DNA from: Elysia chlorotica
Taxonomy: Eukaryota; Mollusca; Gastropoda; Plakobranchidae
Reading direction: 5' to 3'
Length of the DNA: 64,000 bases
Assembly: GCA_003991915.1 (NCBI GenBank)
Contig: RQTK01000158.1
Coordinates: forward strand, 28,136-92,135
Part shown: positions 37,819 through 50,808 of the stretch, one piece after another
Layout: every line of letters starts with the position of its first letter
Numbering within the stretch: the first letter of the stretch is position 1
Notes under the pieces: generated by a model
What the model was told of the DNA's origin: nothing
Seen by the model: the letters and a program-made list of their open reading frames with translations, nothing else
Database searches by the model: none
Made by a program: the position numbers and the translations under genes

Positions 37819-37824
37819 TTTATT
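37819..37824 (-). terminator. Candidate NOM1 poly(A) signal right after the stop codon
   Basis: The minus strand reads TAG-CCT-AATAAAGG: the signal starts four bases after the NOM1 stop (37830-37828). If used, the 3' UTR is only about 20-30 nt. It faces the distal ODAD4 signal less than 200 bp away. Confidence 0.55.
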
Positions 37825-37827
37825 AGG

Positions 37828-38819
37828 CTACAAAACAGAAGAAGCTTGACTACTAAACATAGCAGACTCAGCCTCCTCAATTCTGTCTTGAAAGTCTTGC
37901 TTTGATAGCGCTCCTTTCATATTTAGGGTCTTTATGTGAATTCTCATGAACACTTGCAAGCCTTGCCTAAGGGCCTTCAGCTGAGCAAATGGTGCGATTC
38001 GTTCAAAAATCTCCACCATAACATTTCTTTGTGAAGACATCAAAACATCGCCCAGAACTTGAGTCAGGAAACGGATCATCTTCTTGCCCTCCATGCCAAA
38101 CTCTATAACCTGTAGGTTTTTTTTAATTGCAATATTTTAAAATTAATTTGCATCTATTGAACAAAATTGGTTTTACTAATAGAAAAATAAGTGCTATATA
38201 ACAGGTCTAATGACTGCTGTAAAATTCTGGAATACACAAATGCTGTTCTTAATGGATTTTTAAAAAAACAGAAATTCCCTACATGGAATGTACATATCTA
38301 ATTTTTTTTTACAAAGTATGTGAAAAAAAGAACCAATTTTAAATCAGATGGCAGGACAGATGCATTAACAGAGCTATGTACTGATGCTTCGATCAAGTTA
38401 TGATAAATGTGACAAATTCAAAATAATAATAAAGGTAAGCTAAGATTACCCACTTAATTTAATCCACAAAGAAATTCATATCATTTCTAAGAACAGTTAA
38501 ATTAGTATGCTAACCCATTCAACATTCTATGGTAATTAGATTTTCATGATATCAAAAGGATAATTATATATGTCAGCATTTTCACCAGCACTAATGCAAA
38601 AATAAAGTGAAAAGAATTATTACTTTACCTTGAAGATTGACAAAGATAAAGACTTGGTCAACAACAGGTGAGAGAGAAATTTTGCCAGCTTGGATCTGTT
38701 GCCTTTGTCTATTTTCTCCATCTCCTTAAACTTGTCCCACATACTGAATTGAACTGTCATCTAGGATAATTTAAAAAAAAACATTAATATAAATAATTAA
38801 TAATAACAACAACAACAGC

Positions 38820-38872
<53 letters not shown>

Positions 38873-40763
38873 GCATTTCATGTAAAAAAAAATATGTTCA
38901 AGGAAAGGTAAATAAAATCTCAGCCTTTGATATAAAGAAAAACCAGAAAATGTCCTTGGGCTTATTTATCTCATATTATTATTGGAAGAAAAACAAAGTC
39001 TCAACTCTGCAATATTGCACTGTGTGGTGGTGTCATTCAAAATATATATATATTTTTTTTAATCAACTTAAATGCACACTTTTCCCCTTCAATGGCAATG
39101 TTATCATCATTAGAGTAAAATGTAATAACTAAATTTCACCATTGTCTTGCATTTTATTATTTCAAAAAGTAAAAATAAAGAAAGATCACGATTGAGATGA
39201 ATATCCCTCAATTAAAAGTATTGTAGATGAGCTTGCTGTGCGTACAGATAATTGTTAATCACCATAATTATATTATCCAGTGTTGAACAGATTCTAAACA
39301 AAGTGAAAACAATTTGTACCATTTTGACATTTTTTTTTTATGAACTGTAAAATGTAAACAATCCACTTAGAGAATGGGCAGCAGTTCATAAAAAAATATA
39401 TTGAATTGAATATGCCATCGTGAAGAAATCAAGCATTGAGCAATTCTGTTACAACAGCGTTTTTTGAATAAACTTCTAAAAATTAAGTTTTACACTTTTA
39501 GTACATTTAGCACTATGCAATGTATTAAGATACATATATTACGTAGATAGAAATATCCATGAGTTTACACAATGCTTTTAGAATGTTAAAAAGAAAGATC
39601 TGCTTGTCGAGACAAAGCAATCAAGAAAAGTACTAACCATAAACCTGCGATCAAAACTGCAAAACTTTTGGGCAAGAAAGGCATAAAATGGGTTGTATTC
39701 CTTTTCATTTAGACAGCAATGAAGCATCACATGTATGATTTCTCTCTCTTGGGTGCGATTCAATCCCAAACGTAGTAAACGAGCAAAGGCATCTTCAAAA
39801 TCCTGTAAAGATAAAAAAAAAATAACACTCAACAATTACACATATCAATTAAAGATTATAACAAAATCAATATACTGATTTACAATTTCTATAAATGTGT
39901 TTAATGGGTGATCAAATAAGAACAAAAATGTATTATCTATCTCCAAATTGACAATAAATGGCAATCACCCTTCAATTATCCCAAAACTGCTTAACCAAAC
40001 TTTCCTTGTTATAAATTAAGCAATAGATGGACAACTATAACAACACACTGGCATGGGTTAATGCTCTCAAGGTAGACCAAACAAGAATGGAGTTACTTCA
40101 CTCAGGATGAGGAAAGACAACTTATTTCAACAGCAGAAGGAAATTGCCTTGGTACAGCTACAATGTTCAAAATATTTAAAAACTAAAATGTTTCACATCA
40201 AAAAGATAATGATAGTAGCAGTAACTACAATTAAAATAATTCCCCACAAAAAAACAATAACAAAAAACAAACAAACAAACAAACAAAGCAGCAGCAAGAT
40301 CAACACCAGCAGTAACACTTATAATATATGTCATATTTCAACAATAATAAAAAAAAATCATGAGACACTCATATATCAGGCAACTTAAAAAGCAAAAATG
40401 TATTTCCTACTTTTAAAATCCACTAACTAAAGCACAACTACTTATAGGTAGAATATCTTCATCCATTTTTCTATGTACCTCACTGGAACCGAGAATGAAA
40501 AATATGTGCCTGCGGATGTCTGTGTTCATCCCTTGTTTCTTGGCAAGCTTCAACATTCGAGAGCTGATGGTTCCCACTACTGAGGTTTCAGTTTGAGATT
40601 TGGCCTCTGTCAAACATTAAAAACCCCATAAAAAACACATAACTATAATTATTTATTAACAATCTATCATAAAAAAAAAGAGCCATGACAGTATTTGAGT
40701 AGAAAGCTGACTTTTAAAAGAATCAGAACAAACAAACAAACAAAACAAAATAATATATATATT

Positions 40764-40803
<40 letters not shown>

Positions 40804-43800
40804 GCAGATAGATAGATGTATATATACTGCAACAAAAAAAAACATTAATAGCCTGAAAACGTTTCAACTCTAGTTCGAAAAAAACAACAACAGAAAACAT
40901 TCCAATTTCAAATGAGCAAACAGTGTGAAATGTGATGAACATTGAAGTGTTCAAACCTTGAGCACTTTGTTGGTTATTGCTTCTGCCCTCCCATGCAGAT
41001 CCTACAATCCACCAACGTCCTACTTGATCAGCCTTCAGTAAATCTTCCAAACTGATGTTAAGCTGGTCTTCACCAAGACCCTGACCTGAAACCAACAGAG
41101 AGTCTCCTTAGCCATTTTTATTCTGTAAAGTAAGTCAAATTGATGAACAATGAGTAGATCTATATGTTTGAAAAAAAATGCCTGTAGGCTAAGATTCCTA
41201 TCTAATAACTAATAAACAAAACTCGTATTCAGAGAGAGCAACTAAAATTGTTTTAGACCATCCGGATTATCATCGCTTAGGTGTCTTATTTTTCAAGAAT
41301 TGAAAAGGTTTACACAAATATAGTCTTAAAAAATTTTCAAAATTGAAACATTTGTAAAACTGCTATTAAGTTTGCTAAAAAAAAACATACTCGATCATTT
41401 CATAATACAAACTATCAAAGAGCTGCACCTCTGATAAAGTTCTTTGTTATTTTCTTCAGATGCTCAACATGACTTGGATCATAGTTGGGTATTTTGTTCA
41501 TGTTGTTGTTGCGCACAGCCATTAGAATGTCCAGCATGAAACGAATTCTGGACTGCAAGACCTCTCCACTGGATGCCTCTGCAGATTTTGCTTTTGTCTG
41601 TATGTCTATGATCACTTGCTTTAATCTGACTGGATCATCTTTCCGTAAACTAAATCCAACATCTGCAGAAATAACACAAAACATTTAAAACTTCAAGTAT
41701 CAAATTCTTTATTATTGGAAGGACAATTTACAAGCTCAAATTCATTTTTAGTAGATAATATTTTTGAGACTAAACATTTTATCTCAGAAAGGCGACTTTG
41801 TGTTCTTGAGTGTTATACAAAATTGCGGTTTAAATAATTGTAACCCCCCCCCCCCCCTTTCCTATTGAAATAGCTATTTGAAATCCTTTATTTTAGACCA
41901 TGCGCAATAGAAAGTCTATAGAAATTAACTTCATAATGGCTTTGAAAAGATTGATTTACTTTTCAACATTAGCAGCAGTAACTCAATGTCTCTCTCTCCA
42001 AATCCAGAGATGAATTTGTCCATAATGTCAAACACTATTCTTGAGTGAACCATCTGAAATAAAATAAAAACAAAAAAAGATTGATATTATTATTTTAGAT
42101 TAACTTTTAAAGTACATGCAACTTACAAAATACAATTTTTTACAATGTTTGTAATTATAATGAGTGAGTACTGACCTTAAAATTGTATATGTTTGAGATG
42201 ATGAGTAAAACATTTTCCATTGATTTTCCCTTTCCATAATCTTGTTCAAGAGAGAGTTTTTCAAATTGTTTACCCATCTCTTGAAGGAAAAAAGCACCTG
42301 AAAAAAATCAAAAGTATTTTTATTGAATAAAAAAAAGGTAATTGTAAGTTGAGTATTTATAGACATTAATCATGTCATTTAACTTAAAAATATACAGTTA
42401 ATTAAATATCAGCAAGAAGCAGATTTCATCTGTTTTTTAAAGTACTGGTTTTAAGGAAAGACTGAATACATTCCACTTAAACCAAGTGTTTTCACTGACC
42501 AGAAACCCTATGTGATATTGATCAAAATCTACTTCATATTTATCTCATTACTTTGAAACCGAAGACCATTAAGAATCGAACATTTAAAATGACATTTCTG
42601 AGAACACATTAGCAATCATATAATTAGGACTAGTATATTAATGATATTAGCAACCGATTCGATGACCAGTTAGTATGCCTTTTATGTCCAGCAATATGTA
42701 TCCTATATCAAGTCAAAAGACACAATAAAGTCTTCCCCACTTTTTTACTTTATTATTGTTCAACATTAGTTTTCCAGAGCTGTACATTTATTTCTGAATA
42801 AGCAGATAACCAATAGTTTCTTTGTAAGATTCACAATGGTACTATTTCATGAAACGAAAAGCAACAAGCTGTTTCAGGAATAAGTTGATAAGCCTTATAT
42901 ATTCATATAATGGGCAGAAATATTACCAATTTCAGAGCCAATATTGCCATGCAAGATAGCTATCAGCATGACCATTTCTGATACAAGCCTCTCTGGACTA
43001 AGTATTGGACTGACAATAGCCTCTGTAATCAGCGCTGTCAATGTTTCGTTTAGATCAGCACGGCTGTGATCCAAGTAAAGGCCTTCCATTTGTGAGCTTA
43101 GAGCTTGGATTGTATGTTCACTCACTCTGTTGACATAAATTGCAAATATCAATTTTGATCATGTGGAGATGTTGCTTTACAGAGTAAACTCAGTCTACAA
43201 AAACAAAGGCCTTTTGCTCTTGGCTCTATAATGTTTACAAAATTGTTAAGGAGTCTTATGAGAAAAACTTAAGATCAACATTTATATCACTTTTTAAAAA
43301 ATCCATTCAAATTTCTATAAAGTACTCAGTAGCTAGCAATTAAAAGTCATAAAAAAAAAACAACTAACCCATACCACAAGGAGAAAGGTATCCATTGCTT
43401 AACAGAGCAGAACTTAAAACCTATGCTAAAATAAAACATGTTTTGTTTTGAACTAGCAATCCAAAAGCCCAAGACCATAACCTCTTGAAATTTCTTAGTG
43501 AAATCTCTTACAACTTAGAATACTCCTATTCCTGTAACTGTATACAGAGAAGCATATTTCTTTACTTCTTCAAAAGTGAAGGCAAACAAATTCATTAAAA
43601 AACAACAACATGAATTCATAATGAGATTTCAACATAAGAGAGTGCATAAGAGCTGGATCTGATAAAGACTAACTCAAAATCTAGTTTTACTGCATCATAA
43701 TAATAGCTGCCTTGCAGATACTTTAACTATGCTTGTCAATGTTTTCCATTTCCCTCATTCTCCTGTTGACTATTCTTATCACAATTCCTTACCTGTTGAG

Positions 43801-46717
43801 AAGACCTTTCAGTTTTTTACGAAGAGCTTCATTTTGACCACCTGCCATAAGAGCTCGTTTTGCTGGAGGAATGTATGTCCCTGTTTTGTTGTGTGGGACT
43901 ATATTTCCTTGAGCATCTCTCAAACGACCATAAATGTCTTCTTTCAATTCTGTTTCCTGCTCCTCGTCACGCTTTCTCTTTAAAGTTATTTTCTCGCCTG
44001 CACTTTCATCATCCGAGTCAAAATCACTGTCAGTGGCATCCAATCTATGGTCAACGTCATCATTTTCTTCTTCTGAATTTAATTCAGGCTCATTTTCTAA
44101 CTCTAAATCTTCATCGTCAGAGACACTGTCATCGTCATCATCATCTTTTTCCACATCACTTGTTGGCTCTGTAAACACCACATTTCGTTTCTTTCTAATT
44201 GTAGAATCTTTTGCAGATTTCAGTATGGACTTTGAAGCTTTTGCAGATGCGTCATAAGTTTTGACCTCTTTGTTGTCAATGCTGTCGTCTGGTTCTGAAA
44301 CACCAATTAAGCATCAAAAACTGTCAAAGCTTTATAAGATCCAGGGGCTATTCTACTCTAAATATAAAGACCACTTGTAACAGTTACTAAGCTTTCGAGC
44401 ATGCAATTTTCAAACAATAACATCCCTTTTAAAGGCTAGCCAATATGTTCTATGAATACCAGGTAAGTCTAAAACACATAAAAACATCAGTTTGACTTTA
44501 CTTTTGTGTTCAGCAAAATCAAACTTCAATTAAACAGTAAGATAAAAGGGACAGTCCTTGATCCTCATGGGATTTTCCGCACTCTCTTGAAACGTTAAAC
44601 ATTGATTACATGCATTTTTAATGATTTCTATAATATTTTTGTCTGATTAAAGAAGAGGCTATCAAGATATGTTGAATTGATTGTGCTGTACAGCGTACAC
44701 ATAAGAATGGTGGGTAAAATTTTTTACCATATAAGACATGACTTTATTTTCTTATAAAGATTGCTTTGATTTTCACAACTGACTTTTTCTAGATGACAGT
44801 TATGTAAAGTTTAATAAGCTTTCAGACTACCTGACGAATTAAAATAGAAATGTATCAATTTGCATAGAGAAAAAAAAATAATTTAAAATATGGTAATTCA
44901 ATTCCACAACAATAAAAAATATGAGGACAATTAAAAATATCTTACACATAGCATTTTATTTTGAAAAATTAAGAAGAAGATCTTGATATGGACCCCAACA
45001 TATAGTTATACCTGATGAGCCATCTGATTCAAGCATGTCTTCTAGATCTGATCCTAACTCAGAATCTTCATCACTTTCTCTGTAACCTGGTACAACATCC
45101 TCAAACGTTTTGATTTTCTCAGAATCTGTTGCATCAAGAATGTCTAGTTTTCACAGTTAAGAATAAAATAATCAAATATGTAACAGATAGAATAAGAGCA
45201 AAGTCATGGCCTATGGGATTCAAGCTACGTCATGGAGTAAATCAAATTAAAAGAGAAAACCATTCAGGCCATGGGCATAAACTATCTACAAAATATATTT
45301 TCTCAGGCAGATATAACGTGACAAACCTGTTTTAAAAATATTTAAAGGTATTTGTTTTTCTTAATTTAATTACCAAAACGTATACTTGATGATATAAGTG
45401 GAGCTGAATACCTAAGATGAGCAATATTAGAGTTCACTATTTCAAAGCATTTGTAAGAAACTGTACAGTATTGGTTGTGACAATGTTAAAAAAAAAATTA
45501 TTGCAGATCTGATAAGGAGATACTGTCTATTAGATCAACAATTTCCTGCTGTTTTAAAGGATGAAATCAAAGCAGAAAATGAAGTTGGAATGGGTTGATG
45601 ATTGGAAAAGAGTGTGGAAGTAATTGCTCAAAGAAAGCTATCTGATTAACTAATATAAAATATTAATTTCTTTTCATAGAAGTATAAAAGGTAGGGAATA
45701 AGGAGGTTGACTTATGGAGACTTTAAATTTAGAAATAAAATTTAACAATTTTTGCTCACAAACTTTTCAGTTTCCTATAAAAAGATACAGTCTAACCCAT
45801 CGCTGACAAAAGATGTTGGAAGACTTGATTTTCCTTTCTTTTTTCTGAAGTTGAGATTCTTCTCTAGTTGTTTCAATTCTTTATCATCTTTCTGAATGGC
45901 AAGCTTCAATCCTTGAATCCGAGCATCTTCAACCTGTGTAGTAAAGTAATTATATGCAATTTAGTTTTAAAATGAAACTGAAACTGACAGTGTTAAAAAG
46001 ACATGTGAAACAAAATAAGTTCTCTCTGGGTTTAACAATGTCATCTCCAGGTTCCCCTGGAGAATCCTATCCGGACAAGCTAAGAAAAGTAAATTTATTT
46101 ATATACATATCAGTAAAGAGAACTTCATTTACCTATCACCAACCAAGCAGCAATGATATTCTCTTTCTAAGATTATCCTTGTTATCCTAAAACAGAACAG
46201 GCACTGCTATGCAGTTCTACAGGACACTATTATGTATTAGCTACAAAGAACACAGAAGCAAGAAAAGCATACTTTTTGAAGAGCTGAAAACTTACAAGCA
46301 GCTCCTTTAAATCATTACACAAAGGAAAATAAAATACATATGGCAAAAAAAAATCAGAAACCCCCAAAATTACACACTAATAAATACAGTATTAAAATAA
46401 AAAATGAGCTGTCTAAAAACCTAACCTCTGCCTCTTTCTATTCAATTTATTATTAAAATGAATCATTTCATTTACGTCAAGAACATGATATTTGAAAATT
46501 TAAATAAAGAGAGATTTTCAACAAAAGTAGCTTCACAGGCAGAGTGTTTCTTTAGAAAAAAAGGTCTTGGAGCATGTTAGTAAAATTACTATAGTAGATA
46601 AGAAACATATTTTTTTTTGTGCACAGACTGATTTATAATAATTCGTGAACATAATTATAGTATACCTACATAAAAAATTTGACTATGCATTCATGCAATA
46701 TACTTCATTGCCATGTA

Positions 46718-46764
<47 letters not shown>

Positions 46765-47547
46765 GCTCTATCTCTCTCCTTCTCTCTTATAACATCAGCT
46801 AGAATCCACAAAAGAAACCTGAACAGTGAATGATGACTGAAAACTGTGAGGATTATATGTGGGAATAAGTCTTGTTATGTAAGCTATTGTGCTCAATTTA
46901 GCCAAATTCACATATTTTAAAAAAATCTTACCTTTTTCTTTTCTTCTTTTTGAACAACCTTTTTCTTTGCTTTCTTCACTTTCAACCTTTCTGTCTTCTC
47001 TTGCTCACACTTAGCTTTGTACGCTGTGTCAATAGTTTTTAAGGTCTTTACTTGGTTCTGACAGAAAAAAAGAGTTAACATCAAAATTGTGTTGATACAG
47101 TTCATTTTATATTAAAAACAATAAAACAAACAAATTAACAGAATGAGTACAAACCAAGGGTAGAGGATCATGGACTATATTTTAAAATTAATAATTAAAA
47201 TTGCACACATACTTTCGTTGTTTATGGTGCTGGAAATAGATATTAGCAGTTTATACATTCTTGATTATAATAAAAATTCTACAGGTATATATCATTAAAT
47301 GATAAAAAGGACCTTCCAGCACCATAAACAACGAAAGTATGTGTGCAATTTTAATTATTAATTTTAAAATATAGTCTATGATCCTCTACCCTTGGTTTGT
47401 ACTCATTATGTTAATTTGTTTGTTTTATTGTTTTTAGTATAAAATGAACTGTATCAAAACAATTTTGATGTTTTAACTCTTTTTTCTGTCACGGTTTAAG
47501 CTCTTTGATGGAACCGACTTCTTCTTCTTTGAAAATGGCTTGGACAT
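37828..47547 (-). CDS. NOM1: Nucleolar protein with MIF4G domain 1
   Basis: Nucleolar 18S rRNA/40S assembly factor, homologous to yeast Sgd1; the vertebrate protein binds eIF4A through MIF4G and PP1 through an RVxF motif. Exons in transcript order: 47547-47493, 47057(or 47050)-46932, 45933-45789, 45143-45012, 44294-43793, 43126-42927, 42297-42176, 42053-41960, 41662-41429, 41085-40957, 40606-40479, 39802-39638, 38760-38629, 38109-37828. This gives about 812 aa (the human protein, from memory, is about 860). A basic N-terminus is followed by an acidic run at about 200-250, MIF4G at about 310-535 (KGLLNR to NFIRG, with LLLLMLKNVGFSLRKDD) and MA3 at about 580-700 (MNTDIRRHIFF, LGLNRTQEREIIHVMLHCCL, YNPFYAFLAQKFC). 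Every junction fits except exon 1 to 2. There the obvious acceptor before 47057 shifts the frame, and the AG seven bases on (exon from 47050) restores it. That intron is the palindrome at 47059-47491. Confidence 0.95.
38818..38871 (+). repeat. (AAT)n microsatellite in NOM1 intron
   Basis: A pure AAT array in the intron between the two exons that start at 38760 and 39802 on the minus strand. Confidence 0.95.
40765..40817 (+). repeat. (GATA)n microsatellite in NOM1 intron
   Basis: A GATA array with one GGCA interruption, in the intron between NOM1 exons 10 and 11. Confidence 0.95.
46721..46760 (+). repeat. (CT)n microsatellite in NOM1 intron
   Basis: A pure CT run in the intron between NOM1 exons 2 and 3. 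Confidence 0.95.
47059..47491. repeat. Large palindrome (177/178-bp arms, 78-bp loop) forming a NOM1 intron
   Basis: Left arm 47059-47235 and right arm 47314-47491 are reverse complements with four substitutions and two small length differences, about 97% identity; the loop is 47236-47313. Both arms start TGACAGAAAAAA at their outer ends. On the minus strand the right arm supplies the intron 5' end (CC|GTGACAG) and the left arm supplies the pyrimidine tract and CTGTCAG acceptor. The 435-bp intron is therefore almost wholly the inverted repeat. The exon edges carry AACC on both sides, a possible 4-bp target duplication. It is either a MITE-type insertion or an inverted duplication of intron sequence. 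Confidence 0.9.
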
Positions 47548-48466
47548 GGTAAAGCAAATGCTCTGAAATCAAAGATTAATATATTACAATAAAAGTTTAT
47601 AAAATAATGGCAAATTCAGTAATGAAAGAAAATAAAATGAATATACATTAACCCCATTACGGCATTAGGTCCTTTGGTTGATAAGTAGGCTTGACCGTAA
47701 ATGGAATCTAAAATTACTCCCAATATTAGACACGAAAGCTTCAAAGTCTCTGAGGCACTACTTATTTTAATATTTTTTGCTGCCACATGAGACTGTGAAT
47801 GGCAAGCCTCTATGAAACAGCACTTATGTATGAATCTCCTAACTCAGTTAATTTGGAAACTCTGTATCTCTGGCATTTCTGCTTACAATAATAATAATTA
47901 TTATTATTATCATTAAATAATAATAATACAGATGATTTACAATTACAGAATGACATTTTCAAGAAACTCGGCAATATCATTAAAAAGGTGTCTCTTTATC
48001 CCCAGAAAAGGAATCGCAATAAAGACAATGTCTGTCGTAATACTATTACTTAAAGTTTAAGAAACATGCCAAGCAAAATATCTGTAATCATAGTTGTTAC
48101 ACCGACCAAATTTGCCAGTACAGGTAGCTCTACCCTCTCCTTTTTCTCTGCCCCCCACTTGAGTTGAAATGATGATAGGAATGACTAGTACCCTTGGATA
48201 TTTTTCAAATCATGTGGATTGCTGAGACTGTTTCACATTTTTTTTAAATAAACTACAGTCATCATATCTTTCCCTTGAGTCAGACAGTCAAAATTAATAC
48301 CTTTAAAATCAAGATAGAAAGCAGATTATAAAATAGTATTTTTTAATTTCTTAGGAGATTAATAACTGTATCATCTGTGAGCAAGTCAGTGTAATTGATC
48401 TTTCACTTTAAGCTTTTGAGACACAGTTTCAGGTGACACATAAAAGTCTACTCATTCAGCAATCAT

Positions 48467-49036
48467 GGACACTGTTTAAGCAGTGAGGTCCCTACCCGGT
48501 GGGCAATCATTCATATGGGCGAAAAGACACGGTGGACTTGAATAATAAACAGTAATAAAGTTGAATAAAATGCATAAATCCCTCCCTGTATTTGTGTAAT
48601 TTTTAAATTAAAAAATGTTATGTATGTACAGTATAGTAATGTTTGATTACAAGTATGTATGTTTGCATGCTAATTGCAATACCTAATGGACATAATTAAT
48701 AACATTAAATAATGCAATTACATGATCTTCTTTGCTTTATATTGAGGACTAGAGAGTAACAACCATTGTTTTTGTTTTAATTACTTGACGAGGCTAAAAT
48801 TATGCTTACTAACTATAAAAAAAACATATAGCAAGTTAAGCTATTTAATAGTTATGGACGATAAACAAAATACTTTTTAAAAGACAGGAAGGAATTTAGT
48901 TTTGTTCAATAAATGTTTTTTTTTTTTTAACACTGGTACTAGGCTCGAATTCACTGTAGACTAATTGTAATCGAATCCAGCCACATATGATCGCCCACCC
49001 GGTAGGCGGTAGGGGCCACACTGCTTGAGGAGCGCC
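48467..49036. mobile_element. Inverted-repeat element, candidate non-autonomous DNA transposon
   Basis: The left end (48467-48518: AAGCAGTGAGGTCCCTACCC, GGTGGGCAATCATTCATATGG) matches, in reverse complement, the right end (48981-49036: CCACATATGATCGCCCACCC, GGTAGGGGCCACACTGCTT). Weaker pairing continues about 40 bp inward. The interior is AT-rich with no ORF. It lies between NOM1 and CFAP46. No target-site duplication could be fixed. Confidence 0.6.
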
Positions 49037-49845
49037 ACAATCATGGGGCAGATAGACAGCTCGCTCCAAAACCAGTTTTCAGATATTCCCCTCCATTATT
49101 TTGGCGGAAATGCATCTTGAAATCACCGTGGGAACTGGATTTTAAATCTAAAGCCTAAATCAAAATGCATGAGTCCGCCTTTGGTAGTGAAATGGGTACT
49201 TTATTTAAAATTAAGATTTCTAGATCTAGTTTAATAAAGATACATTATCTCAGAGAATCCCTTTTGGCAAGTCGGGGGGCACCAGCTGTAGTTCTATGAT
49301 CCTCGGTTTTCCGTACCGGTGTTCCTGTTCATCACTAAAATAGACTCAATTAGAGATAGATCTAGATTTAGCAGCTGCTTGCGTCACTCTAACTTACTTG
49401 GCGACTCGAAGGAAACGAATATAGTCTGAATTATCTTTGTGGTACAATGCGAAAGTTTGATTATCCCAGAATCCAAGTCGTATAAATGTAACAGAAATGA
49501 AACTAACAATAACTGAAAGGAGAAAACATGTTTACACTGTCGATCAAGCTCGGAACGTTGTGTACTTTCACTTTCTTTCGCTGCGCCGCTTGCGCATTTC
49601 GTTCATTGTCAGAGGCTTGAGTATACTTTTTAAATAAAGAGTAAGCCTAACTTCCAGTATGTTCAAGTATCGTTGGCAGAATGGTCTTTCATCTTCTCTT
49701 TCTTCTTCTTTTTTTTTTCTTCCAAAAGAGACTATGCATTTAAAACAACGATAAAAATATGCAGCCCTCGTTCTCCAGACCGCGTAGTTTATAATCAGGC
49801 GGTTTGAAATTGAACCGCCTTGTCAGGCTTTTTTTTTTAGGTTGA

Positions 49846-49955
49846 CACATACGTCGTGGTATCTCTGCTCTGTCTCTGTCTTGCAGCACGTACAAAATGC
49901 CAGAGATTATAATCTTGAGACCTGTCCACGTATATGATGCTCCTTGTTCCTCAGA
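49846..49955 (+). mobile_element. Decayed SINE fragment between NOM1 and CFAP46
   Basis: The stretch GGTATCTCTGCTCTGTCTCT, TTGCAGCACGTACAAAATGC, AATCTTGAGACCTGTCCACG aligns in order with the second half of the SINE at 35011. The head is missing. Confidence 0.55.
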
Positions 49956-50808
49956 GGAACGGATTAAAAAAAATTGAACAAAAACAACAAAGGAAAATCC
50001 AAGTAGAAACAAAAGAAACAAACAGACACACACACATTCACACCATAGCAGTAAAATTATGTTCTAATATTCAATGATGCGATAGATTTTCTTGTCACAT
50101 ACCATTTTGCTGAGCCGAGTATTTTCTCGATAGGCTACATGTTGAGGATGTTTTATGTTTTAATCTTTAGACTTTACCAGAGTCTCTGATGATACTGACC
50201 CAATCAGTAGAACAAATCAATAACAGTCGGCCTTGAATATTAATTACGTAAGCTTCGGATTTTTAATTTGAAATTTGAGGGTTTGGAGGGCAATGGATAA
50301 GAATACTAAAGCTTGATCATAGAAATCGCACTCCTATAATCACTATTATTGAAATTTTGTCCTAGATCTCCTAGTATTTGTCCGTATTTTTTATTCTGGT
50401 CGACAAGAACATTGACACGAAAATATAAACACTATCAATAGCTGTGAGGTGTAAAGCGGCGCATAATTATTTTTTTAACGATATTTTTGCATCATTTGTC
50501 TATCTTGGAATTTAGACAACCTTACTCAAAAGAAGTCCCTAGAAACCTTGCCTATATTCGTGCGCTTAATTTATCAATTGACACTATCGAAACAAAAATT
50601 ATATGACTATTAATCAATTTAAAAGATAATTTTATACCATTGTTCAATATTTGACTGCCTAAATAATATTTGAAATTATCTTTACCTAATATTTATTTCG
50701 ACTTTTTTTCTTATGCGTTTTGTTTTCCTTTAGAGGTACTAAAGATATAAACAATATGGTGGCCAAAACAACAATGTCTTACATGTCTTAGAGCACCAAG
50801 GTTTCAAC

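Larger units (their letters stand above)
36322..37827. other. Shared 3' region of ODAD4 and NOM1
   Basis: AT-rich, no ORF of note. It holds the candidate ODAD4 3' UTR with three AATAAA sites and the NOM1 poly(A) signal. The genes converge here. Confidence 0.7.
47563..50808. other. Head-to-head region between NOM1 and CFAP46
   Basis: A NOM1 acceptor (TTTCAG, near 47563-47566) just before its start codon implies an upstream 5' UTR exon. The GC-richer stretch at 49540-49610 is the most likely place for its promoter. The region also holds the inverted-repeat element at 48467-49036 and the SINE fragment at 49846. No coding exon was found. Confidence 0.55.

Noticed and set aside
43860-44257. Ser/His-rich open frames on the plus strand
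   Set aside because: They are antisense to the acidic region of NOM1 exon 5.
50535-50546. X-box-like GTCCCT-AGAAAC upstream of CFAP46
   Set aside because: The half sites touch; the RFX consensus needs 1-3 bases between them.
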